A stretch of 36,478 nt of DNA, taken from the NCBI GenBank assembly GCA_964558295.1, contig CAZLDQ010000028.1, forward strand, positions 1 to 36,478, read 5' to 3'. The translations under genes were made by a program, and so were the position numbers. Positions 8,747 through 16,704 of the stretch are shown here, in pieces; the first letter of the stretch is position 1, and every line of letters starts with the position of its first letter. This DNA is from JBDKTH01 sp964558295 (GTDB taxonomy: Bacteria > Planctomycetota > Planctomycetia > Pirellulales > Thermoguttaceae). Below the pieces are notes generated by a model that saw only the letters and a list, made by a program, of their open reading frames with translations, did no database searches and was not told where the DNA came from.

Positions 8747-8815
8747 TTTGGTCAGCCGGCCCTGTGCCGGACTGAGCCATGAAAAGAATCTTTTGCATCC
8801 ATGAGGAGACGTCTG

Positions 8816-9550
8816 ATGAACTGTACCGTGTTTCGCCGGTCGCTGCTGCCTGTTGCTCTGTTGGTCTTGACGCTGGCCGTTGCCGTCAATGCCGAAGATG
8901 CCAAGCCCAATACGGCGGTGATCCCGGTCCCTCGTAACGACAAATGGTGGATGAACCGCCACGAATCAATGAACGCCCGCGTTAAGCAGGGCAACGTCGA
9001 CCTGATCCTGATTGGTGACTCGATCACCCATGGTTGGGAAAATGCGGGCAAGGCCGTTTGGGATGAATTCTATGGCAAGCGAAATGCTGTCAACCTGGGC
9101 ATCGGCGGCGACCGCACACAACACGTTCTCTGGCGGCTGGACAATGGCAATATCGACGGTATTTCGCCCAAACTGGCCGTGCTGATGATTGGCACGAACA
9201 ACTCGGGTAGCAACACGCCCGAGGAAATTGCCGCCGGCGTGAAAGCGATCGTTGAAAAGCTGCGCGCGAAGTTGCCGCAGACCAAGGTCCTGATTCTCGC
9301 CATCTTCCCGCGTGGAGCAAACAACGACGACCCGCTCCGTCAGGTCAATACGAAGGCCAACGAGATCATCGCCAAGCTGGCCGACGGCAACATGATCCTT
9401 TACCTGGACTTTGGCCAGAAGTTCCTCAAGGAGGATGGCACCCTCACCAAAGACGTCATGCCCGATCTGCTGCACCTGAACGCCGCAAGCTACCGGAGCT
9501 GGGCCGAATCGATCGAACCGATTGTGGCCGAGGTCGTTGGTGCGAAGTAA
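8816..9550 (+). CDS. Secreted SGNH/GDSL hydrolase (PAF-acetylhydrolase-like)
   Basis: A 244-residue esterase-type hydrolase with an N-terminal signal peptide (hydrophobic LLPVALLVLTLAVAV then NAEDA). All SGNH blocks are present: block I LIGDSITHGW with nucleophile Ser69, block II NLGIGGDRTQHVLWRL, block III MIGTNN, and block V DLLHLN with Asp217 and His220. The closest recognised group is the PAF-acetylhydrolase beta/gamma-like GDSL family, widespread as periplasmic esterases in planctomycetes and Bacteroidota. It probably deacylates sugars or lipids; the substrate is not readable. The start at 8816 is preferred over 8801 because AGGAG (8804-8808) lies 7 bases upstream of the second ATG and within the first codons of the longer version. 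A terminator follows directly, so it is monocistronic. Confidence 0.9.
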   Translation: MNCTVFRRSLLPVALLVLTLAVAVNAEDAKPNTAVIPVPRNDKWWMNRHESMNARVKQGNVDLILIGDSITHGWENAGKAVWDEFYGKRNAVNLGIGGDRTQHVLWRLDNGNIDGISPKLAVLMIGTNNSGSNTPEEIAAGVKAIVEKLRAKLPQTKVLILAIFPRGANNDDPLRQVNTKANEIIAKLADGNMILYLDFGQKFLKEDGTLTKDVMPDLLHLNAASYRSWAESIEPIVAEVVGAK

Positions 9551-9571
9551 CGCGGGAAACCAAGCCGATAG

Positions 9572-9603
9572 ACGGGGGGCAGCCGCCCCCCGTTTCATTT
9601 CTT
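9572..9603 (+). terminator. Rho-independent terminator after the SGNH gene
   Basis: Perfect 9-bp stem ACGGGGGGC/GCCCCCCGT (9572-9580 with 9585-9593), AGCC loop, then TTCATTTCTT. It is 21 bases after the stop codon. Confidence 0.85.
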
Positions 9604-9620
9604 GAGCCCAGTGGTATGAT
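9593..9620 (+). promoter_or_regulatory. candidate extended -10 promoter of the GH127-exporter operon
   Basis: TATGAT (9615-9620) is preceded by TGG, giving an extended -10 element. TTTCAT (9593-9598) at 16 bases is a weak -35. The leader would be about 55 bases. The element overlaps the tail of the preceding terminator. Confidence 0.45.
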
Positions 9621-9681
9621 TGGAAGTGGCTGGGGGTGCCCCCCGCTGGTGTTTCGACCATCAATTCCTGGAGGCACACCA

Positions 9682-11475
9682 ATGACCACTTTCTTGCTTC
9701 TGCTGACGGGCGTTGTTGCTCAAGCGGGGACTGCCGATCCCCTGAGCCCTGTCGACTGTCGCCAAGTGCAGATTGGCGGAGAAATCGGCCGCAGGATTCA
9801 AGTCACGATCGACAATAACCTGATGGTGCTCGACCTTGATCGCGACTTCCTCAAGCCATTTCAAGAGAAGAAGCAGAACGGCGGTTACGTGGGACTGGGC
9901 AAGACGATTGACGCCGCGGTGCGTCTGGCAGCCTACTCAAACGACCGGCGTGTCATTGCCCGCAAGACGTACCTCGTCGAAGCGGCGATCCAAGCCCAGG
10001 AACCCGATGGTTATCTGGGCATGATGCGTCCCGACGCCCGGATGTGGTCGCTTTGGGATATCCACGAAATGTCCTACCTCGTCTACGGCCTGGTGAGCGA
10101 CTACCGGCTCTTCGGTGAAAAGCGATCGCTGGAAGCGGCCCGAAAGCTGGCCGACTATATCATTACTCGCTGGGCAGCCGCCCCGGATCGAATCCCAGGC
10201 GGAGGCGGAATCACGCTTCATATGGCGGTCACCGGCATCGAACCGGCCATGCTCGCGCTGCATCAGGCCACCAGCGATGCGAAGTATCTTGATTTCTGCG
10301 TACATACGCGAATGCTTCCTCACTGGGACGCCCGAATCGTGCTTGGCCGCTGGGGACCGATCGAGGGCCACGCCTACGCCCATATGTGTCGCTGCATCGC
10401 CCAGTTGCGACTCGCTCGCCTCTGCCCCGAGGCTCAACTCCTGCAGCCAACCCACGATGTGATCGACTTCCTCACCCGGAAGAACGGTCTGGTAATTACC
10501 GGTGCCTGCGGGGATCATGAGTGCTGGCATGATACCCAGGAGGGAACGATCAATCTCGGCGAGACTTGCGCAACCGCCTACTTGATCCGGCTGCTGGACG
10601 AGTTGTTCCGTCGGGAATCCAATCCGCTCTACGGCGACCTGATGGAGCGAGCGGTCCACAATGCGTTGTTTGCTGCCCAGTCACCCGATGGACGGCAAAT
10701 TCGTTACTACTCTCCCTTTGAAAGCCCGAGAGCTTACTTCAAGGGCGATACCTATTGCTGCCCCTGCAACTATCGACGGATCGTCGCTGAGTTACCCAGC
10801 ATGGTCTATTACCGATCGGCTGCTGGAATCACGGTAAACCTGTATACCCCTTCCTCTGTGAAGCTCGAAATAGCTGGAACCTCGGTCGGCCTCCGCCAGG
10901 AAACGACCTATCCTCAAGATGGTCGCGTGGTGCTCCACGTGGAGCCGGCCAAGGCCGCCGAGTTTTCTGTTGCCCTGAGGATCCCTCGCTGGTGCACCAA
11001 GCCGGTCGTCACGGTTAACGGCGAGACGATCGACCGGGCCCCCGTGCCGGGAACCCTGTTAACGATCTGCCGCAGATGGCAGCCTGGCGATTGTCTGGTC
11101 CTGGAAATGCCGATGGAGTGGCGGCTGGTCAAAGGGCGGGTAGCCCAGGCCGGCCGCGTGGCTGTCATGCGAGGCCCTATGGTCTTCACGCTCAGCCGGA
11201 TGCGCCACAAGGAACTGGCCAATACGGACCTCCGCCTCTTGGTTCTCGATCCGACCTCGTTGGAAGGCCCCAGCACCGACAACACGGTCCATCCCGGTGC
11301 CCAGGCATGTCGAGTACAAGCCTGGAGTCCCGGGCAGTGGTATCCGTCTGCCAAACCTGCCCTTGTGCTCACCCTCACTGAGTATGCCGATCCGGAGGGC
11401 GAGAGCATCTACTTCAAAGTGCCCAATCCCCGAGCTGATGTGCTCAAGGAAGATGAACTGATTCAAACGGATTAA
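9682..11475 (+). CDS. GH127-family glycoside hydrolase (beta-L-arabinofuranosidase-like)
   Basis: A 597-residue protein of the DUF1680/GH127 family, whose characterised members remove beta-L-arabinofuranosyl residues using a zinc-bound cysteine nucleophile. The catalytic constellation of HypBA1 (Glu338, Cys340, Cys417, Cys418) has clear counterparts: Glu294 and Cys296 in GETCAT, and Cys359-Cys360 in YCCPCN. The (alpha/alpha)6 barrel occupies about residues 30-410, and beta-sandwich domains follow. A short hydrophobic N-terminus (MTTFLLLLTGVVAQAG) acts as a signal peptide. GGAGG at 9670-9674, seven bases upstream, fixes the start at 9682. It is followed after 3 bases by an RND exporter, so the two are almost certainly co-transcribed. 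GH127 also contains enzymes of other specificity, so the exact substrate is open. Confidence 0.87.
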   Translation: MTTFLLLLTGVVAQAGTADPLSPVDCRQVQIGGEIGRRIQVTIDNNLMVLDLDRDFLKPFQEKKQNGGYVGLGKTIDAAVRLAAYSNDRRVIARKTYLVEAAIQAQEPDGYLGMMRPDARMWSLWDIHEMSYLVYGLVSDYRLFGEKRSLEAARKLADYIITRWAAAPDRIPGGGGITLHMAVTGIEPAMLALHQATSDAKYLDFCVHTRMLPHWDARIVLGRWGPIEGHAYAHMCRCIAQLRLARLCPEAQLLQPTHDVIDFLTRKNGLVITGACGDHECWHDTQEGTINLGETCATAYLIRLLDELFRRESNPLYGDLMERAVHNALFAAQSPDGRQIRYYSPFESPRAYFKGDTYCCPCNYRRIVAELPSMVYYRSAAGITVNLYTPSSVKLEIAGTSVGLRQETTYPQDGRVVLHVEPAKAAEFSVALRIPRWCTKPVVTVNGETIDRAPVPGTLLTICRRWQPGDCLVLEMPMEWRLVKGRVAQAGRVAVMRGPMVFTLSRMRHKELANTDLRLLVLDPTSLEGPSTDNTVHPGAQACRVQAWSPGQWYPSAKPALVLTLTEYADPEGESIYFKVPNPRADVLKEDELIQTD

Positions 11476-11478
11476 TGC

Positions 11479-13737
11479 ATGCGTAACTTTGTCCAGACTG
11501 CGATCGAGTTGGCGATCGCCTGGCGGATCCCCCTGCTGTTTTTCGCGGTGTTCACGGCGGCGGTGGCGTTTGCTCCCGCCCGACGACTGTCGTTCGATCG
11601 CTCGATCGAAAACATGTTTGCTCCCAACGATCCGCTGCTGGTTCCCTACCGGCAGTTGAAGCGAACATTTGGCGGCAACGAGCTAGTCGTGGCCGTCTAT
11701 GCCGACGAGCAGTTGTTAGCTCCCGACGGCAGCGGCCTGGAGCGTTTGGCGGCAATTCGGCGCCGCATGGAAGCCGTCCCTGGGGTCAAGGGCGTGTTGA
11801 GCCTCGATCAGCCCTTGGGCAAGGCCATCGTCGGCGACACCCCTTTGGCCCAGCGCGTGCGAAAGCTGTTCGAAGGCTACACCCACAGCGACGATGGCCG
11901 AACTGTCTCGATCGGCTGTATGCTGGCTACCGATGCTGAAACCGATGTGCCGCGTCAAACCACGCTCGACGCCTTGCATGCAATTGTCAAGTCGCTCCCG
12001 TCGGGCATGTTGACCGGGGAACCGGTTATGGTTGACGTAGGGTTTCAGTCGGTCGAAGACGATGGACGCCGCCTGGGCTGGGTCTCCACGCTCCTCCTCG
12101 GCGCGACGATTATCGCCTGTTTTCGGAGCCTGCGATGGGTGCTCCTGCCCATCGCCGTGGTGCAACTGACGCTCCTGTTAACCCGGGCCGTGTTGGCTTG
12201 GTCAGGAATGCGGCTGAGTATGGTCAGCTCCATGCTCACGGCGATCGTAACTGTCGTCGGCGTGGGAACGATGATTCACATCATTGTCCGGTTTCGCGAA
12301 GCACGACTACGTGGTCTGACGCCGCACAAGGCCCTGGCAGCCACGATGCTGATCCTGGCGGCTCCTGTCTTCTGGGCCTTGGCCACCGATGCCGTAGGGT
12401 TTGGTTCCCTGTTGCTCAACGGCGTCGGTCCGATCCAGGACTTTGGTGTCATGATGGCAGTTGGCTCTCTGGTGGTGTTCGTAAGCCTCCTGCTTCTGTT
12501 ACCAGGGATGGTCCTGATCGGCCATCTCGACCGTGATCCTCATCAAGCCTGGGGAGAAACCTACCTGAACGCCGGTCTGCAGCAATTGGTCTACGGCGTA
12601 CGGCAGTGGCCCAAGACGATCGGTCTTGTCACACTGGGCATCTCGGCGCTGGCCACCGCGGGAATCGCACGGCTGGAAGTGGAGACCGATTTCACACGCA
12701 ACTTCCGCGAGGGCAGCCCAATCGTCCGTTCTTACGCATTCGTGGAATCGACCCTCGGTGGAGCCGGTGTGTGGGACATCATCCTCCCTGCGCCGGCGAA
12801 TCTCGATTGGGCCTACCTTCGTCGCGTTCGGCACTTGGAGGATCGACTCCGCCGAGAGATTACCATCCCCGGACCGGGAGGCGAGCCGGTGCCCGGCCTA
12901 ACGAAGTTGCTCAGCCTGTCCGACATCGGCGAGGCCGCCTCGAATGTCGATCTGGACCTGGTTCCGCTGAGCGTCGTCCGCGACGCCCTCTTGCGCACAG
13001 GGCTGAAGATGGTAGCCAGTCGAATGCCCGTTTTCTATGAAGCGCTCCATGCCGAGGATCCGCTCCAGCCTGGTCAGTACTACCTGCGAGTCATGCTCCG
13101 AGCCCACGAGCGACAGCCGGCCGGGCAGAAAGAACAGCTTATCGCCCAGGTCACGCAAATTGCCCGCGAAGAGTTTCCGCCCACGACCGGCTCCGAGGGG
13201 GCCCAAGTGACCGGCATGTTCGTGCTCCTGGCCAACCTGATCCACAGCGTGGTCCGCGACCAGTGGGTCACCTTTGCCGCGGCAACCGCGGGGATCGGCT
13301 TGATGATGTTCGTTGCCCTGCGTAGTCCGGTTCTGGCTCTGTTGGCCCTGGTGCCTAATGCGCTGCCGATTCTCGTCGTAACGGGCCTGATCGGCTGGCT
13401 GGGACTCAAGATCAACCTCGGAGCGGCAATGATCGCGGCCGTTTCGATGGGCCTGTCGATCGACGCCTCAATCCACTACATTACCTTCTTCCGCCGTGCC
13501 CGGGACGCGGGCAACTCCGTCGCCGAGGCCATTGCCCTGGCCCATCAAAGCGTCGGCCGGGCGATGGTCTTTTCCACGCTGGCCTTGGTCGTTGGCTTCC
13601 TCGTGCTCGTAACCAGCGAATTCGTCCCCACGATCTATTTCGGCACGCTGGTCAGTCTAGCCATGCTCGGCGGTCTGGCCGGAAACCTGGTGGTCTTGCC
13701 ACTGTTGTTGACAATGGTGAGCCGCGAGAGGAACTAG
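11479..13737 (+). CDS. RND superfamily exporter, MMPL/SSD type
   Basis: A 752-residue inner-membrane protein with the RND layout of two repeats, each with one helix, a large periplasmic domain and then five more helices. TM1 lies near residues 13-33, and a first helix bundle runs from about 199 to 335 with the sterol-sensing-domain-like stretch around MLTAIVTVVGVGTMIHIIV. A second start helix lies near 374-391, a second loop at about 395-590, and the final bundle at 591-740 contains AAVSMGLSIDASIHYITFF. The conserved acidic and histidine pair (D-x3-HYI) in the second bundle could be part of the proton relay. COG1033-type members export lipids, hopanoids or small molecules; the cargo here is unknown. 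The 3-base gap after GH127 indicates one operon. There is no recognisable adaptor or outer-membrane gene nearby. Confidence 0.88.
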   Translation: MRNFVQTAIELAIAWRIPLLFFAVFTAAVAFAPARRLSFDRSIENMFAPNDPLLVPYRQLKRTFGGNELVVAVYADEQLLAPDGSGLERLAAIRRRMEAVPGVKGVLSLDQPLGKAIVGDTPLAQRVRKLFEGYTHSDDGRTVSIGCMLATDAETDVPRQTTLDALHAIVKSLPSGMLTGEPVMVDVGFQSVEDDGRRLGWVSTLLLGATIIACFRSLRWVLLPIAVVQLTLLLTRAVLAWSGMRLSMVSSMLTAIVTVVGVGTMIHIIVRFREARLRGLTPHKALAATMLILAAPVFWALATDAVGFGSLLLNGVGPIQDFGVMMAVGSLVVFVSLLLLLPGMVLIGHLDRDPHQAWGETYLNAGLQQLVYGVRQWPKTIGLVTLGISALATAGIARLEVETDFTRNFREGSPIVRSYAFVESTLGGAGVWDIILPAPANLDWAYLRRVRHLEDRLRREITIPGPGGEPVPGLTKLLSLSDIGEAASNVDLDLVPLSVVRDALLRTGLKMVASRMPVFYEALHAEDPLQPGQYYLRVMLRAHERQPAGQKEQLIAQVTQIAREEFPPTTGSEGAQVTGMFVLLANLIHSVVRDQWVTFAAATAGIGLMMFVALRSPVLALLALVPNALPILVVTGLIGWLGLKINLGAAMIAAVSMGLSIDASIHYITFFRRARDAGNSVAEAIALAHQSVGRAMVFSTLALVVGFLVLVTSEFVPTIYFGTLVSLAMLGGLAGNLVVLPLLLTMVSRERN

Positions 13738-14094
13738 TCTGGGCAATCAATTCAGTGTGTCGCGTGTCCTTGGGCCTTGATCAAGCGGCAAGCAAGCCCC
13801 CGCTGCGCAATTCTGCGTCTACACCAGACTATTGTGTACGATGCGCGAGGAGGGCCTGGCAGGAGAGATCACCACTACCCCCCATTCTTTGCACGCCGCG
13901 CCGTTTGCCGACCTTCCAGAAGCCGCCTAGCTTTACACCAGGAAACCGACAACGAATGAGTCAGCCCGTTTTTCGGCCACGTCGAACCGAAAAGTCCATC
14001 TAGACAGCCGCCAGACGAATCGCTATCCTCCGTCGCGCAATGGGCTTTTCCTTTCATCAAGGACGGCCGGAAACTTACGGAGGAACTGAAGCCG
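13738..14094. other. gene-free spacer after the exporter gene
   Basis: About 360 bases with short open frames that look like noise. Apart from the candidate promoter at 14001-14029 and the GGAGGAA ribosome site at 14079, I see nothing interpretable and no clear terminator for the exporter transcript. Confidence 0.4.
14001..14029 (+). promoter_or_regulatory. candidate promoter of the 82-residue protein gene
   Basis: TAGACA (14001-14006), 17 bases, then TATCCT (14024-14029). Predicted leader of about 60 bases. Confidence 0.4.
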
Positions 14095-14343
14095 ATGAAT
14101 TTCAATTTCTTTGACTGGATTCGCCAGGGCGTGAAGCAATCGGTGTTGATGGGCGTATCAGACGCGGTAGGCCATCTCGGCACACCGCGAGAAGGCGACG
14201 ACATCAACCAGCGGTTGCTCAGTTTCCTGCAAGAGAGGCCGGCGGCAGTTGGTCCCACCCGGCAGATTGGAGCCTCACCCAGGCACCGCAAGCTTGGTCG
14301 GACCCTGGAAGATATGCAACCGACGGTGCCAAAGAAATCGTAG
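14095..14343 (+). CDS. Small hypothetical protein, 82 residues
   Basis: I do not recognise a named family. The N-terminal half (FFDWIRQGVKQSVLMGVSDAV) is an amphipathic helix-like segment followed by a hydrophilic stretch (GTPREGDDINQRLLSFLQ). The C-terminal third is basic and probably disordered. No signal peptide or cysteines. Evidence that it is real: a GGAGG at 14079-14083 (11 bases upstream, slightly long), a candidate promoter upstream and a hairpin terminator downstream. The N-terminal half resembles small uncharacterised proteins I associate with other Pirellulales, but this is memory and not a search result. It could be a small DNA- or membrane-associated regulator; no function is assigned. 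Confidence 0.6.
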   Translation: MNFNFFDWIRQGVKQSVLMGVSDAVGHLGTPREGDDINQRLLSFLQERPAAVGPTRQIGASPRHRKLGRTLEDMQPTVPKKS

Positions 14344-14376
14344 ATCGGCTTCGGTTACGAGAGATCCTACAGGGCG

Positions 14377-14428
14377 ACCCTCCTGCCTGGCTGAGCAATG
14401 TGAAGCCAGACAGGGGGTTCGTCCTTTT
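14377..14428 (+). terminator. terminator after the 82-residue protein gene
   Basis: Long stem with core CCTGCCTGGCT/AGCCAGACAGG (14382-14392 with 14404-14414, one mismatch), extended by ACCC opposite GGGTT, 11-base loop. A T-run CCTTTTTC follows about nine bases later. Confidence 0.6.
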
Positions 14429-14456
14429 TCTGTTGGGATGCACAGATCCACGGTAG

Positions 14457-14484
14457 ATGGCCCCGGCTGTTGAACCGGGGGGCC
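14457..14484. repeat. GC-rich hairpin downstream of the minus-strand csp gene
   Basis: GGCCCCGG and CCGGGG(GG)CC form a stem with an 8-base loop, the core CCCCGG/CCGGGG being perfect. It lies about 70 bases past the csp stop on the minus strand. There is no adjacent T-run on that strand, so terminator activity is uncertain. Confidence 0.35.
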
Positions 14485-14554
14485 GTGTTGGTAAGGGGCT
14501 TTCCCCGAGAGCCGACACCTCCCCTCTTCGTTGGCAGGTCAAGCCAGGCGGTGG

Positions 14555-14758
14555 TCAGGTAACCGGCCGCACCTTTTCCGCCCGCGGCCCCTTGGGCCCT
14601 TGACCAACCTCATACTCAACGGTTTGGCCTTCGGCAAGTGACTCGAAGGAGCCATTCTGAACCTGGGAACAGTGGAAGAACATGTCGCCACCGCGGTCTC
14701 CTTCAATGAACCCGAACCCCTTGGCCGTCACCAACTTCTTAATCGTACCCTGCGGCAT
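14555..14758 (-). CDS. Cold-shock domain protein A
   Basis: A 67-residue single cold-shock domain (OB fold) that binds single-stranded RNA/DNA and melts RNA structure at low temperature or during growth transitions. RNP1 reads KGFGFI and RNP2 reads MFFHCSQV; the second is usually VFVHFS, so Met and Cys are mild departures. The tail GPKGPRAEKVRPV is family-typical. The start is the ATG at 14758: GAGGAG (14772-14767) is 8 bases upstream, and it overlaps the in-frame GTG at 14767, which is therefore rejected. The same arrangement is found at the second csp gene about 2 kb away. A candidate promoter at 14984-15012 would give a leader of about 220 bases, reminiscent of thermosensing cspA leaders. 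Confidence 0.92.
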   Translation of the reverse strand: MPQGTIKKLVTAKGFGFIEGDRGGDMFFHCSQVQNGSFESLAEGQTVEYEVGQGPKGPRAEKVRPVT

Positions 14759-14983
14759 CTCAGCCACTCCTCAAAACAAGACTCAACACAGACCTAGACT
14801 GACAACCTGCCTGGCGGCCCCTCTCCACACATGAGGCATCAGCCAAAACATTGGGGCGAAATCCAACGGCCTTCCGCAGGGACTTCCCAAAGGCTGTCGC
14901 AAGCGACAAAGCGGTTGGTGACAACGAGAATTCTCGGTGCGAGTCTGGGGCTCTCGTCGTGCTTCGCCACATTCTGGAAGCAG

Positions 14984-15012
14984 ATTCTAAGCGTCGCTTG
15001 CTGCTAAAGCAA
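14984..15012 (-). promoter_or_regulatory. candidate promoter of csp A with a long leader
   Basis: On the minus strand, TTGCTT (15012-15007), 17 bases, then TAGAAT (14989-14984). The start would be near 14977, some 220 bases before the ATG. The -35 element lies inside a perfect inverted repeat. Confidence 0.4.
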
Positions 15013-15087
15013 GCGGGGGAAGCCTGAACCCCAGAATTTCCTGATCCCCACCGCCCAACGCCAGCCGCTATCCCGCCCGCCGCCAGT

Positions 15088-15116
15088 TTGCATCGTTCAA
15101 GTCCCTGGACTATATT
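15088..15116 (+). promoter_or_regulatory. candidate promoter of the ceramidase-like gene
   Basis: TTGCAT (15088-15093), 17 bases, then TATATT (15111-15116). Leader about 77 bases. Confidence 0.55.
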
Positions 15117-15199
15117 CGGCAGCAACAGAGCTGGAAGAGGCACGTTTGTCGCCCCGTTCCTCAATACGTCTCCCTTCACGGTGCACCGAGGAGAACCGC

Positions 15200-16570
15200 A
15201 TGAATCGCAACGTCCTTGCAGCGTGGGTTTTCGCCGTTTGCGTTTGCGTCCTGTCCGGCAACGCACCGGCCGAAGAGCCAACCTGGAAGGCCGGCAGGGC
15301 CAAGGTGAAGATCACTCCCCAACAGCCGCTTTGGCTGGCAGGCTACGCCAGCCGCGATCATGCGGCCGAGGGCACCCTCCACGACCTCTGGGTCAAAGTC
15401 CTGGCCCTCGAAGCCCCCGGCGGCCAGCGGGCTGTGATCGTCACGAGCGATCTGCTTGGCTTCCCCCAAGCCATTGCCGCACGAATCTGCCAAGAACTCC
15501 ATACGCGATGCGGCCTCGCACGTTCGCAAATCATGCTCACCAGTTCCCACACCCACAGCGGTCCCGTGCTCGCCGGCGCCTTGGAAGACTGCTACCCATT
15601 GGACCAGCAGCAGAAAACGCGAATTGCTGAATACTCGGCGAATCTGGCCGCAAAGACCGTCACTTGCGTAACCCAAGCCATATCGAGCATGAAGTCCGCC
15701 ACTGTCTGGGCCGGCGAAGGAGAAGCAACGTTTGCCGTCAACCGCCGCAACAACCGTGAGGCGGAAGTGCCAAAGTTGCGAGAAGCCGGCAAACCGCTTC
15801 AAGGCCCCGTTGACCACAGCGTTCCCGTATTGGCCGTGCGTGACTTGAACGACCGACTGCTGGCCGTGGTCTTCGGCTACGCCTGCCACAACACGACCCT
15901 CTCTGACTACCAATGGTGCGGCGACTACGCTGGATTTGCTCAGATCACCGTCGAACAAAAATACCCCGATGCTTTAGCCATGTTCTACGAGGGCTGTGGG
16001 GCCGATCAGAATCCCATTCCCCGACGGTCTGTCGAGCTGGCACAGTCCTACGGTTCACAGCTGACCCAGGCTGTCAACGAGGTTCTTGCCAAACCCATGG
16101 CGCCGATCATCCCCGCCGTAGCCACTGCTTTTGCCACGGTCGACTTGGACTTCCGCCCCCTGCCGGCGGAATCCGAACTAAAAGCCCTGACCAAAACTGG
16201 CGACTACCGCGCTCGTTGGGCACGACGTATGCTTTCTTTCGCGGCCCAACCCCAGGCAGTGCCGAAGTCGTATCCGTATCCGATTCAGGTCTGGAGACTG
16301 GGTAAGGATCGACTTTGGATCGCTCTGGGCGGCGAGGTCGTGGTTGACTATGCCTTGAAGTTGAAGGCCCACTACGGCGCACCAACCTGGGTCGCCGGTT
16401 ATTCGAACGACGTGATGGCCTATATTCCGTCACGGCGGATCTGGGACGAGGGAGGCTACGAGCAGGGTGCCTTCGAAGTCTATGGTTTGCCTGCCCAAGG
16501 GTGGACCGGAGATGTGGAGCAGCGTGTGCTGCAAGGCGTCGAACAGTTGGTCCGGCAAGTGAGTCGATGA
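15200..16570 (+). CDS. Secreted neutral/alkaline ceramidase-like protein
   Basis: A 456-residue exported protein with a signal peptide ending near NAPAEE, matching the N-terminal domain of neutral/alkaline non-lysosomal ceramidase (PF04734), a zinc amidase family. The zinc-site residues have counterparts: His117/His119 in SSHTHSG, His230 in ACHNTT, Glu379 in GGEVVVDY and Tyr401 in GYSNDVMAYIP. The segment where the ceramidase nucleophilic serine is expected reads GCGADQNPIPRR and has no serine, so true ceramidase activity is doubtful. The C-terminal Ig-like domain of full-length ceramidases is absent, as is usual in the many short planctomycete homologues. GAGGAG (15188-15193), 6 bases upstream, sets the start at 15200 rather than 15146. 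Substrate unknown, presumably an amide or ester of an extracellular polymer or lipid. Confidence 0.82.
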   Translation: MNRNVLAAWVFAVCVCVLSGNAPAEEPTWKAGRAKVKITPQQPLWLAGYASRDHAAEGTLHDLWVKVLALEAPGGQRAVIVTSDLLGFPQAIAARICQELHTRCGLARSQIMLTSSHTHSGPVLAGALEDCYPLDQQQKTRIAEYSANLAAKTVTCVTQAISSMKSATVWAGEGEATFAVNRRNNREAEVPKLREAGKPLQGPVDHSVPVLAVRDLNDRLLAVVFGYACHNTTLSDYQWCGDYAGFAQITVEQKYPDALAMFYEGCGADQNPIPRRSVELAQSYGSQLTQAVNEVLAKPMAPIIPAVATAFATVDLDFRPLPAESELKALTKTGDYRARWARRMLSFAAQPQAVPKSYPYPIQVWRLGKDRLWIALGGEVVVDYALKLKAHYGAPTWVAGYSNDVMAYIPSRRIWDEGGYEQGAFEVYGLPAQGWTGDVEQRVLQGVEQLVRQVSR

Positions 16571-16617
16571 TGCCAGCGGCTCGCCGGAAAAGAAACGGCT
16601 GCTTCTCCCCCCGCATC

Positions 16618-16646
16618 TTGCTAGCGACAAGCCCCCGCGCTATACT
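16618..16646 (+). promoter_or_regulatory. candidate promoter of csp B
   Basis: TTGCTA (16618-16623), 17 bases, then TATACT (16641-16646). Leader about 50 bases, beginning 50 bases after the ceramidase-like gene ends. Confidence 0.55.
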
Positions 16647-16704
16647 AAGGCCGGTATCTTGGGGATGGGTGCCACCGCACCCGAATTCGTGAGGAGTGGT
16701 TACA

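Larger units (their letters stand above)
14759..15199. other. divergent regulatory region between csp A and the ceramidase-like gene
   Basis: A 441-base region with no credible gene. It holds opposing promoters for csp A (14984-15012, minus) and the ceramidase-like gene (15088-15116, plus). A perfect 8-bp hairpin CGCTTGCT/AGCAAGCG (14995-15002 with 15008-15015) overlaps the csp promoter. The rest of the csp side is predicted untranslated leader. Confidence 0.5.

Noticed and set aside
8537..8962. N-terminal extension of the OPT transporter back to an ATG at 8962
   Set aside because: It overlaps the signal peptide region of the divergent SGNH gene and encodes Arg/Gln/Ser-rich sequence unlike the family; a GTG with GGGAG at 8536 fits better.
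14760..15281. 173-codon minus-strand open frame upstream of csp A
   Set aside because: It overlaps the csp A leader, the ceramidase-like promoter and its signal peptide; composition is Arg/Ser/Cys-rich noise.
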